A DNA stretch of 57,293 nucleotides from Eubacterium sp. (GTDB lineage: Bacteria; Bacillota; Clostridia; Lachnospirales; Lachnospiraceae). The notes below the pieces were generated by a model. The model had not been told where the DNA came from. It saw only the letters and a list, made by a program, of their open reading frames with translations, and did no database searches. Position numbers and translations under genes: made by a program. The DNA lies in NCBI GenBank assembly GCA_024696635.1, contig JAILGP010000141.1:1-57293 (forward strand), given 5' to 3'. Positions 36,445 to 46,700 of the stretch are shown here, one piece after another. The stretch's first letter is position 1; each line of letters opens with the position of its first letter.

Positions 36445-37329
36445 TTATACCTCTACTGTTCTTACTTCAACTTCAACCCTATCTTCCTGTTCAAGAGCTT
36501 CCCTGTTCTTTCTATCTCTTACCATAAGAAAGATTGATGTAACAAGAAGTACTCCACCAGCAATTGCTATAAAAGGTGTAAACTTATCTAAGAAATCTGT
36601 ATCAAAGTTAGATAAAACAAGTGAACATGAGTTATTAAGCATATGCATAATAATTGAAGGAATAAGTGAACCTGTCTGAACCCTTACTATATTAAATACT
36701 GCACCTGTTAAGCCTGCCCAGAAAGCCCAGAGAACAGATCCATGAATCACACCAAAAAGTATTGATGTAATGATTACTGCTACTGCTGTAGGCATAGCCT
36801 TATCCAGTCTCGAAAAAACAAATCCTCTAAATACAATTTCCTCTGTTATTGGAACTAATATAGCTGTAACCAGAAGTGACTGCCAGAATGGTAAACCAGA
36901 AATTTCTGCATTACCTTCTACCATAGCATCTACAAGGTCTTCAGGAAATGGAATCAGATCCATTCCAAAATTAAGGAATCCTATGGAACCGATAGAAGCA
37001 AGTAATGTAAGTAATAAAGTCTTAACCGATACCTTCTTAATTGAAACCTCTTCAGTAAATTTATGCTTTCTTATCTTTGTAACTATAAAATATATACCAA
37101 GAGCAAGAATAGCATTTAACACAAGAACTATTCCAAGATTACCCATAACCTGGTCAGCAACCTGTTCAGTCACTGCTGCCTGGTCAATTGCTTCCCCCTG
37201 GCTAGCTACCTTAATACCCTCAATAAAACCAAATACCATCATGGAACCTATGGTTGCTATTACCTGACATATTAAATATGTCAAAAAATAGCATAAAGCC
37301 TTTCCACTCTGTTTTAAAACATTCTTCAT
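36445..37329 (-). CDS. CPBP family intramembrane metalloprotease
   Basis: 294 residues from the ATG at 37329 (GGAGG eight bases upstream); the longest frame begins at 37344 inside that site. About eight membrane helices. The Abi/CPBP motifs are present: EEIVFRGFVFSRL (EExxxR), a second conserved histidine in FGVIHGSVLWAF, and HMLNN. These form a Glu/His metal site in intramembrane proteases related to Rce1. Members act in bacteriocin immunity, or protein processing; substrate unknown. Upstream, two 9-bp direct repeats at 21-bp spacing and a TTGACT element may be regulatory. The Nudix-like regulator is encoded just upstream. Confidence 0.9.
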   Translation of the reverse strand: MKNVLKQSGKALCYFLTYLICQVIATIGSMMVFGFIEGIKVASQGEAIDQAAVTEQVADQVMGNLGIVLVLNAILALGIYFIVTKIRKHKFTEEVSIKKVSVKTLLLTLLASIGSIGFLNFGMDLIPFPEDLVDAMVEGNAEISGLPFWQSLLVTAILVPITEEIVFRGFVFSRLDKAMPTAVAVIITSILFGVIHGSVLWAFWAGLTGAVFNIVRVQTGSLIPSIIMHMLNNSCSLVLSNFDTDFLDKFTPFIAIAGGVLLVTSIFLMVRDRKNREALEQEDRVEVEVRTVEV

Positions 37330-37391
37330 CTTTTTAACCTCCATTTAAAACTTATTTATTACTTTGTTTGTTTCATATCTGATAATGCGAT

Positions 37392-37454
37392 GATACATCA
37401 AGTTTTAAAATAAAAGTCAAATCTGTTGTAAAACGCTTTTTTTTAGTCGTAAAA
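37392..37454 (-). promoter_or_regulatory. Putative CPBP promoter with 21-bp-spaced direct repeats
   Basis: TTGACT (37415-37420) and TGTATC (37392-37397) with a 17-base spacer are a weak minus-strand promoter. Just upstream, GTTGTAAAA (37425-37433) and GTCGTAAAA (37446-37454) repeat in the same orientation two helical turns apart, a possible regulator site. Confidence 0.35.
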
Positions 37455-37460
37455 TGTAAC

Positions 37461-38129
37461 TCATTCATCATCAGCCTGTTTTTTTCTATAAAATCTGCTA
37501 GGCCTATGGGCATCTCCCACTGTGATATAATCCGTCTCCTCTATCATGGGAGCTATTTTCTTACGGAAATTAGCCTTATATAGTTCCTTCCCAAGAAGTA
37601 TCTCATAAACCTTCTGAAGTCTTGGGAGTGTAAATTCTTCTTCCACTAGATGAAATGCTATATCAGTATATTCCACCTTATTTTTAAGTCTCCACCTGGC
37701 ATACTTAATTATTTCCCTATGATCAAAGGCTATTTTTTTATTTGAAGCAAGAAGCTCCTCAACATCCACAAGTTCAGCCGAAATTGTTCTCTCTCCAGCT
37801 TTATAGTCAAGTTTTTCAATAGGAACAAGAGCCATATAGGCAACGGAAATAATTCTCATTCTAGGGTCTCTCTTAACCTCACCAAAGGTATAAAGCTGTT
37901 CAAAATATATATTCTTAAGTCCAGTCTCTTCTTTGATACCTCTTTTGGCAGCCGCATCCAGAGTTTCTTTTATACCCACAAATACTCCAGGAAGGGCAAT
38001 TGTATTCTTAAAAGGATTTTCACTCCTCTTTATCATAAGCAGTTTAAGTCTGTCATTTTCAATAGTAAAAACAAGAAGATCTACCGCTACCGACAGCTTC
38101 TCATATTGTGATGAATCATACTCTTCCAT
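37461..38129 (-). CDS. NrtR-like Nudix-fold transcription regulator
   Basis: 222 residues. Residues about 10-140 carry the Nudix fold, with the Nudix box eroded: PGVFVGIKETLDAAAKRGIK then EETGL, where the usual RE becomes RG and the leading G-G-F-V-E-I becomes G-V-F-V-G-I. The C-terminal 80 residues form a winged helix (VEYTDIAFHLVEEEFTL then LQKVYEILLG) as in NrtR regulators, in which the Nudix domain binds ADP-ribose or a relative to control NAD or sugar genes. Hydrolysis is doubtful. Ribosome site GGAGAG lies inside a tandem repeat. Targets cannot be inferred; the CPBP gene is a candidate. Confidence 0.85.
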   Translation of the reverse strand: MEEYDSSQYEKLSVAVDLLVFTIENDRLKLLMIKRSENPFKNTIALPGVFVGIKETLDAAAKRGIKEETGLKNIYFEQLYTFGEVKRDPRMRIISVAYMALVPIEKLDYKAGERTISAELVDVEELLASNKKIAFDHREIIKYARWRLKNKVEYTDIAFHLVEEEFTLPRLQKVYEILLGKELYKANFRKKIAPMIEETDYITVGDAHRPSRFYRKKQADDE

Positions 38130-38178
38130 TTATCTCTCCTTTATATCTCTCCTTTATATCTTTCCTTTATATCTTTCA
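38129..38178. repeat. Four tandem 13-bp repeats containing the ribosome binding site
   Basis: Units TTTATATCTCTCC-type at 38129 (shortened by two), 38140, 38153 and 38166. On the minus strand each of the first units contains GGAGAGATATAAA, so the ribosome binding site of the regulator gene is reiterated upstream of its ATG. Confidence 0.9.
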
Positions 38179-38268
38179 CTTTTCTCAGAATTTATCTGAT
38201 TCCTTATTATATAGGCTCTTCTATTTATTTAAATCATACACAAAATCCATCTTAGATATTGTACATGG

Positions 38269-38306
38269 AAAAGCGTCTACAAGCAACTCTACTCATAGAC
38301 GCCTTT
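38269..38306 (-). terminator. Probable terminator of the pseudopilin operon
   Basis: Stem AAAAGCGTCTA (38269-38279) with TAGACGCCTTT (38296-38306), one bulge, 16-base loop. On the minus strand it ends with a short run CTTTTCC. Located about 50 bases after the last pseudopilin stop. Confidence 0.6.
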
Positions 38307-38354
38307 AAACTTTATATTTTCTCTAATTATATTTTTTGATTATATTTTGCAGGA

Positions 38355-39080
38355 TTATTCACTAGCCCAATTTTCAGGGAAATTATACATTCTTACAAAC
38401 TCAACGGTTTTATATTCCCCATACTTAGGGCTGTCAAGTGTCATAAATACAGCTATGACATTTGATGGATATATATCATTTGAAACCCTGTCCATATAAG
38501 AACTATAATCAAAGGCTGTAGCACTTGAACCTACATTGGTTCCATCATACACATCTGCCAGCTTATCAGCTCTTACAAACTTAAGCTCCTTGATTCCATA
38601 TCCATTATAAACATTGGTATCATATTTCCAGGTTGTAGCCTCCCTGCTTTTATCAGCATTTTCTGCTGATGTATAAATAATTTCAGAATAATCAACAACA
38701 AGCTCATAATAGTCAGTGCTTGTCCTCTGAACCTTTCCCAAGGTAACATGAGTATCGGTCTTATCATATAAAGAAAGTGTATCTCCAACCAGATTATCCT
38801 GAGAATTCCCAAAAACCGGAATATCCGACTCAAGTCCATCCGAATATTTGGCCCCTTGTATTTCCGAAACCACCTTCTCCATAACTATATCCGTCACCTG
38901 CCTGCCATAGGTTTCGCCCTGCATATCATAATACATATTCACGATACTTGAAATAATAGTGGCAAATACAGTCATCAGAATAGCCAGCATTGCAAATGTA
39001 ACTATCATCTCTACAAGAGTAGTGCCACAATTATTCTTAAATCTTTTTATTAAGTTTTTAATTCTGATTTTTTTATTCAT
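38355..39080 (-). CDS. Pseudopilin, GspJ-like minor subunit
   Basis: 241 residues. Class III signal: basic leader of 19 residues ending NNCG, then TTLVEMIVTFAMLAIL with Glu at +5 of the mature protein. The hydrophobic helix continues to about residue 45, then the usual alpha-spine followed by a soluble domain with many Asp, Tyr and Ser residues. The size and position at the end of the cluster match minor pseudopilins of the GspJ/PilW type. It is expected to be processed by a prepilin peptidase and added to a pilus-like fibre. Ribosome site AGGG. Last gene of the pilin operon. Confidence 0.82.
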   Translation of the reverse strand: MNKKIRIKNLIKRFKNNCGTTLVEMIVTFAMLAILMTVFATIISSIVNMYYDMQGETYGRQVTDIVMEKVVSEIQGAKYSDGLESDIPVFGNSQDNLVGDTLSLYDKTDTHVTLGKVQRTSTDYYELVVDYSEIIYTSAENADKSREATTWKYDTNVYNGYGIKELKFVRADKLADVYDGTNVGSSATAFDYSSYMDRVSNDIYPSNVIAVFMTLDSPKYGEYKTVEFVRMYNFPENWASE

Positions 39081-39122
39081 GGTATCTACCCTATAAATAG
39101 TTCATCACAAATTTCCTACTTA

Positions 39123-39247
39123 AAGTTCTTATCGAAGTTTTTATAAGTTCTTATCGAAGTTCTTATTGATTATATACTATATCCTGATATTTTATAATCA
39201 GTTTTCACACATTATTCTTATATTATCCCTATATTATCCTTATATTA
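39123..39247. repeat. Short tandem repeats between two pseudopilin genes
   Basis: AAGTTCTTATCGAAGTT occurs at 39123-39139 and 39145-39161 (period 22). Further on, TTATATTATCC-type units of 11-12 bp repeat three times between about 39218 and 39247. The two arrays occupy most of the leader of the GspJ-like gene. Confidence 0.8.
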
Positions 39248-39265
39248 AATACAGTTCTCATAATT

Positions 39266-39778
39266 CTATGGATACTCTTCGTATCTGAATTTAATAGCCT
39301 TAGGCTGTATCTTTACCGATGTATTATTACTGGAATAACCTGTAGCCAGAATATCCATAAGATTAAGTCTGTTTTCAGAGGCTATCCCCGAGGTACTTCC
39401 TGATTCAACCATGAAGTTAGCCTGAATATTGGTTTTTTCCTCATCCAGCTTCATCACAAATACAGGCATAATATTACCTGTATCCGAATTTTCCTTTAAT
39501 GTATAATTCTTAATACTTATCTTGGAAGTATCCGGACTCTTTTTATATAGCTCTGCTTCAAATTCCTCCTCGGCATTTCTGATATCAATCGCCTCAAGCC
39601 TCATATTATTAGAGAAGCTAAGCATGTTGTAAATAATAGCTAATACTATCATTACAACAACAAATGCAACTAAGGTCTCCAGCATAGTATTACCCTTATC
39701 ATTTCTTATAATACTTGCAGTTTTATTAGACAAAGCTCTTTTGAAGTTTTTATATATATATGATTTAAACTTCCTCAT
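39266..39778 (-). CDS. Pseudopilin, GspI-like minor subunit
   Basis: 170 residues. A 29-residue basic leader ends NDKG, then NTMLETLVAFVVVMIVLAII with Glu at +5, an intact prepilin cleavage and methylation site. The remainder, about 115 residues, is a small soluble domain with no family motif I recognise. Size fits GspI/PilV minor pseudopilins. Ribosome site GAGGAA; it starts 20 bases after the 272-residue protein. Part of the five-gene pilin operon. Confidence 0.82.
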   Translation of the reverse strand: MRKFKSYIYKNFKRALSNKTASIIRNDKGNTMLETLVAFVVVMIVLAIIYNMLSFSNNMRLEAIDIRNAEEEFEAELYKKSPDTSKISIKNYTLKENSDTGNIMPVFVMKLDEEKTNIQANFMVESGSTSGIASENRLNLMDILATGYSSNNTSVKIQPKAIKFRYEEYP

Positions 39779-39798
39779 AGCATTTCCTCTTAATCTTT

Positions 39799-40617
39799 TT
39801 ATTCTCTGGATTCAAAGGACCAAATCCACTTTTCATTTGAATCAACACTATATTTATATGGATTATACTGTAATGAAGTACTGGAATCCGGTGAAGCTAT
39901 TATAGCCTCTAAAGAAGTCTTTAAAGCAGTATCAGTCTGACTTGAATCCTTAAAGGTACTTGTGGATAAGCTATATTTATTAACCACAGTATATGACTGA
40001 TTTGCTGCAGAGCAGGTAATCTCCATATAAAGAATAGCACCTTTTTTATTTATTTCCGATTGCTTCACAAGGCTTGTGGTTCCACCATCATAAGAAACTA
40101 TCTCGGCATTCTCTGACGGAACCCAGTACATACATATTTCAACCTCTCCAGGGAAACCATCAAGAGTCTCTCCATAATTATCATCTGTCCTATAGCCTGT
40201 TGAAGTGTCGCCTCTATTATAATCAATTGTAAAATACCTAAATGCCGCGTCCTCATTATGAGCCGTATGATTGTCGCCTGTAAGCTTATTATTCATATCA
40301 TAATATGGCCACGTATCATCCTGAAATATATTAAATCTTACATATTTCCATATAGAACTTGAATATGGTGCACTATCAGCAGCCAGCTCATCTTCCATAG
40401 CAAGACTAAGGGTATTAGCAGCTTCCGAACATCTTTTACTGGCAACATTTTTACTTTGAGAGGAATAATATGTATAGGCCACTAGCAAAAGTGAAAATGT
40501 AAAAATAATGATAACCGTAATAATAATAATAGCCACAATAAGAGCAGCCCCGGAATTCCCAGACCTTTTATCAGAATTCTTATGATCATATGAAATTGTA
40601 GACCATTTCTTATTCAT
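39799..40617 (-). CDS. Pseudopilin of GspK/PilX type
   Basis: 272 residues. After a 23-residue leader ending NSG comes AALIVAIIIITVIIIFTFSL, a pilin-like helix without the Glu at +5. Lack of Glu5 is the hallmark of GspK, the tip pseudopilin of type II secretion, and is also common in PilX. The following spine (YYSSQSKNVASKRCSEAANTL) and a globular domain of about 190 residues with an exposed, aromatic-rich character follow. The ribosome site is weak. Its gene lies between the giant GLUG protein and the GspI-like gene, an order recalling gspH-I-J-K type clusters. Confidence 0.75.
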   Translation of the reverse strand: MNKKWSTISYDHKNSDKRSGNSGAALIVAIIIITVIIIFTFSLLLVAYTYYSSQSKNVASKRCSEAANTLSLAMEDELAADSAPYSSSIWKYVRFNIFQDDTWPYYDMNNKLTGDNHTAHNEDAAFRYFTIDYNRGDTSTGYRTDDNYGETLDGFPGEVEICMYWVPSENAEIVSYDGGTTSLVKQSEINKKGAILYMEITCSAANQSYTVVNKYSLSTSTFKDSSQTDTALKTSLEAIIASPDSSTSLQYNPYKYSVDSNEKWIWSFESRE

Positions 40618-40735
40618 ACTTTATTTATACTTTCTACATTTTCTTATTTAATACCAGTATCATAAAGTCAAAATGCTTATCTTTATTTCCATTATTATAA
40701 AAAGCACTCTGACTTATGATACTATAAACTTTAAA

Positions 40736-43700
40736 CTAATAGCCAACGTAATTCATATACTGATAGTCCAGCTCTGTCCACATGGTTTTTCTTACATAGG
40801 TATTATCTGAAGCATATTGAGTCTCGTCATTATGATATCCTTCATCTAAAGGATTATATGTAAGTCCTGCAATTCCAGTTTCCTTTTCATAAAGCATAAG
40901 CCTATAATTACTTCCATCGGCTTCAGGATATAAGGATGTAGCAGCAATATAATTATTTGCTATATATTTCTTAACATCATCAATAGTCATATTCGCATAA
41001 GGATTAGACTGAGCATTCTCATATGATGACATACCCTTATATTCATTTGCAGCATTATCCTTGTAACGAATAGTCCTTAGTCCAACTTCATCATCTGATG
41101 AATCAGTTACAATAATCCTGATACAGCTTACCTCTGATTCTACGGTAAATCCAGCATTATAAACTTTATCACTACTAATCAAGTCATTTATATTATACTG
41201 AGCTTCATAATAATCTGCATCCGCAGGAATTGTTATTGATAATTCATTAGTAGAAAGATACTCTCCATTACTTCCTTCTAATACAAGATGATAGCCTATA
41301 GTATGATTATTATTTGCATTTGCAACATCATCAGTTCCACAATAACTATAATATTCAGTAATCAGATTAGCGAAGTCCTCATATGTAATGTTTTCATTTG
41401 TATAACCTAATTCCTCATACATATAGCAATATAAGCCAAATATAAACTTGGAATAAAGAGCCATTCCAGTATCATCATTTTCAAAATCAAACTCACCTAC
41501 AGAATATTCGTTGTATGTGAGCCATTCACCGCCAAATCCAAATTCACTTTTCATATCACTCACATCAAAGTTTATGATGAACCAATACTGAGTCGTATCC
41601 CCTTCAATAACATCAACCGCCGTTCTTAAGAATGAATTACCATCTGCGTCTACAGCCTTAAAACTATCAACCCAAGTGTTATAACTTTCATCATTCCAAT
41701 ATTTATAAATATTTCTGGTAATATTATTCGGATAATTATCCCATACTATTTCAATGTCACTCATATATACACCAGTACTTTCTTGGCTTGCATAGTCATA
41801 AGCACTAATATCATAAGTTAAAAAATTATTAGTTTTTCTTCCCCACCAATCATAAGGACAATACTCAGAAACCTTATCACCATACTGATAAGTGAAACCA
41901 TCTACATAATCGAAATCCCCAAGGATCTTACTAGTCACATCAGTCTTATTTCCTACAAAAGACACACTACCATTTCTTACATAAAGATTGTGATTAGTAT
42001 TATTAACATTATTTCCATTCTTATTAACATGATTATGAGTCGACATATATCGCTCTGCCTTAAAATATGTCTGCTGATATTCTTCTTTTTCTCCTATATA
42101 ATAATTGCTATGTATATTTTCATTACCAGCTTCTACACTAGTCTGATCAGTCTGGCTGGATACACATCCTATAGGAATTTCAGAATCATCTGCATTAAAG
42201 CAATACTTTATAGTTTTAGCAGGCTGTGATGTAATACCATACTTATATCCAATACCGTAATTACGACAGCCCTCTATAAGACCCAGGCCACTAGTATTAT
42301 ATGCAATTCCGGCAGAATAATCAGTATCAAGTGTATTATTTACATAAACCAGGCCCGTATTAATATCTAGGTTTAGACTTATATCATATGTATCATCATC
42401 TGTATCTTCATCTGTATCTTCACCGGAAGCCAGACATAATATTCCAGCCCCTCTTGCATCTCCTGCATCTGTAGTAGAATCAAGAGCATAAAGATTACCG
42501 TGATTTGTTGAATAGGTTATACTGCTTCCAGCCTTTGCATATGAAGCAATTCCACCTACCATAGTTCCAGTAAGGATTCCTGTATTACCTGTCAAATTAT
42601 TCATATCCACGCTATTAGGAGCAGACTCTGTAGAACTAATACCTGTGATCGTTCCAGCATTTGTAACTGCTATTCCACCAACCCAGGATACCTGTCCTTC
42701 AACTGAACCAGTAATATTTCCATCATTAGCACATAATTCTATATTCCAGTTATTATCTACTGCTATTCCTCCAGCCTGTAGACCATTAACCTGATTTTTA
42801 TTAGTTGACTCTAATACACTACCATAATTATTAACCAATATACCAGCTGCATTTGTTCCTGTTATAGCACCATTATTTACTGAGCTTGATATCTCACCGC
42901 AGCTATATACAGCTATACCAGCCACGTTTGTGCCAGTAATGGTTCCTTCATTGGTACATCCACTGATGGTTCCCGGATAAATTGTAGACCCGTCAGTATC
43001 TGTATCTATTACACCATTTATTCCTGCAATTGCTGCTATTGATTCTGTATCATAAGCATATGGCGTATAGTTAATACAATCTTTTATAGTGCCCGCATTC
43101 ACTTCAGTAAGGCCACCCATATAAGTAGCATTTGCAGCCTCATAAATTGAAGCAGCTTCTCCTCCTGCATCGGCAATGGCCTGATTAGCAGCCTCCGTAC
43201 CTGTTGCCTTATTCTTACAGTTAGCAAGTGTCATTGTTGTTGGCACTCTGCCTGTAACTCCACCAAGATATGCATGTTTAATATTTGAATCATAGCTTTC
43301 TGCAACAGCAGTTCCTGAATCGCCACCTACATATCCCGTAGCATTAACCGAACAGTTATTTGTAAAATTACTTACACTTATATTAAGCCCCTCCGGTACA
43401 TATCCAAAAAGTCCTCCGGCAAAAAGCCCGGCTTCAACATAAATACCTGATAGTTCATAATTTTTATCATCTGTGGTCGAATCTGCGAAATCCATAGTGA
43501 ATGTCACATCAGAATAAGTTTCAAGTTTGGCATTACTTGTAGCAGTTCCATTTATATTTGCTTCTGTAAATGTAGTATATGCAGCATTTACGGATTCATT
43601 TGCATCAAGCGCACTTGCCACCTTATAAAGTGAGCCATTTACATTATCAAACTGATTAGAATGTCCACAATTAATAAGTCCAAACATACCTCCTGCAAAC

Positions 43701-46700
43701 ATACCTGCTTTTATCTGTATGTCGGATGTTATTAAAGATTTTTCCGAAGACTGGCCCACCATATATGTGAGTAAAGAATCAATTGCATTATCATATTGAT
43801 ATACACCAGCGTAAGCTCCAGCAAAATAATCCGCAACAACCTTAACGCCTGATATTTCACCAGAACAACGCATAGTTTTGGCACGTGATGCACCAGTATA
43901 AGCACCAGCATAAAACTTAGCCTTTACTAAGACAGGATTTTCCGGATTAACCGCTATTTTCACGTAATGCTTCTGACCATAATCTAATCCTATAATACCA
44001 CCAACATCATATCTACCTACAACTGTATATGCATCATTTATCGTATAATTATCCCAATCTAATGCATCACTTTGTTGATTTAAACCTATATTATCTTTAT
44101 CTTTAGCATCAATCACGTATCCTAACAAACCACCAACAATATCCTGTCCCATTATAATCATTCCACAGGATGAATCATCCGCCTTTACAGGTTTTACATT
44201 ATTAATATATGCCGTTTTGGTACTTCCAACGGCACCACCAACAAAATCTCTTCCGAATATAACTGCATCAATCTCAGAGCCTGGAGCTTCCTCCATAGTA
44301 TTATTAGCCATACTATTTATATCACATGGATGATCTTTCCTTATAATACCAACCAGTCCACCAACCGAAGCTCCTCCGAATTTTGCATCAGATGCATCCA
44401 TCAACTCCTGAACCATATCTGATGTAAGATAATCTGGATCACTTAATATATTTTCTATATCAGTCTCCGAAAATCCTATAAGTTCAAGAGTCCTACGTTT
44501 AGTTTCTTCCGACTGAATATTATCACAATTTAAGATATTTATGGATGTTGCTCCAACTATTCCACCAGCACCGCCTGTATATGCTAAGTTATCATTTTCA
44601 TTTTTTATATATACATATATAAATTTATTATCACTGTCTATAGCCAGGACACTACCTGCATTAAGCATGTTACTATTATAAATAGGACCTTTAACACTTG
44701 TATTATATGCCTGATAACAATGTATCTGTGATACCATAGATCCCTCATTAAGACTTGGATCTCTAAAGCTAAAGGTTTCCTGCCACTCATCACCAGGACC
44801 CATTCCTCCAGAAATACCACCGACATATAATCTGCCTAATACTATAGCTTCATTAGTAACAGTATAGGTTTTATCTTCAGTCGAAGTGCTACTTTCAGGA
44901 AGGTCATACCTAATACAATCGGAGCACCCAAAAAGTCCACCAACATACCTAAATCCCAAAACAGCCGTTTCCGGATTTGAATACCCGAATACACTCTCAG
45001 TATCATCATAGGTATTACTACAATTTTCAACGCTGAAAAGACGAGCATATCCCACAAGGCCGCCCTTATAATAGTCATGTCTAAATACACCATTCTCTGA
45101 TGACGATTGTAATTTCTTATCAATTGTATCTACCAAAGCATCAATTTCAGAATCCTGATATAGCATAACACTAGTACAATCCTTCATGCTCGCAAGCTGG
45201 AAATTACCACTAAAAAATCCTAATGCATCATACAAATCATACATAAATTTTTCCGAATTAGTTCTAGTATATACACTATTTTTATCATCTACCATGAGCC
45301 CATCCTGGAATACACCTGCAATTCCACCTATGAAGGAACATCTATTTTTATAGCTTATATTATTTCTATATGTTTTATCATCAGGATCCATTTTTCTTGT
45401 CTGTGTATATGTAACAACAGACATATCACTCTTTGAGTCAAAATATAAATGCTTATCGTCATCTATAACATAATTATAAACCAGTTCATCACCAGAAATA
45501 ATTCCATAGTTATGACAATCTGATATAGTAATTTTTGCATCCCTGTAAACCACCTGACCAGTCATTGAATAAGACTTTGCATTTGCATAATCCGATTCAT
45601 CAGGATCAATTACTACACCATTAATCGTCTTATCGCTGATGCGATAACCATCATGGTAATACTCATATCTATATTTTCCTTTTTCATCGGCAATATCACC
45701 GGTATTATTACCTGTATACTGATTTTCACCATATATACTATCATCTCCAACATAATGAACATATGCACGACCAACAATACCACCGACATTCTCCATACCT
45801 GTGACATGACCATAATTATATAAATCAGATAAAACAGCCTCATAATTCTTAGATGAGTAAGTTGTAAAGGACTGACGTCCAATTATTCCACCTACATCAG
45901 TTCTTCCATTTATATGAGTTATATCAGCCTTTGCAGAAGTAGCATTATTATCTTCATTATCAAATAATGTAAGATTGGATATGCTTCCGATATTGTTACC
46001 AGCAAATCCACCAACCATACAGCTGTATACTACAGTATAATCTCTATAGGTGCTTCCTGATCCAGAAGAGATATATACTCTTTGAAGTCCTTCAACTACG
46101 TGCTTATTTAAAGCAACTGATTTAATATCTCCAAGATTTTCAGCAAAAAGTCCAAGTGGCATAAGTCCTGCCCTTGCAGCCTTTGAACCCGAACTATCTA
46201 TAGAATCTGGATTGCTAAGCCCTAGTACTTCTGAGTAATCGTCCGTATCATTATTAACACAAGCATCCTTAATTTCACGTCCATATATTCCATATAGAAT
46301 ATTTCCTGTTATGGTAATATGAAGATTACTTATGGTATATACATTTTCAGTATCACCAGTTGTATTAACTGAATTATTATCTGCATTGGAAGCAGATGTA
46401 AATGTATCATTCTTACTAAGACATCTGAAACCAGGGAATGGATATCTTACCGTATCAGTTAAATCGGAGGTGGCTAAAGTATAAAGACTACTTGTCCCTC
46501 CATCACTTTCAGATATAGACTCATAGTTTCCAGTTGCAACACTAAGTCCATCATAATCAATTCCTGATACAAGTCTGTCTGCACTAATATTATCATCATA
46601 AGAATTAAGAAAATAATTGATGCCATCCGAACTATTTGTCCCTATAAAATCTTCCCAATCCAAATCATTAAGTAACTCATACGTATTTTTACTATCTGAA

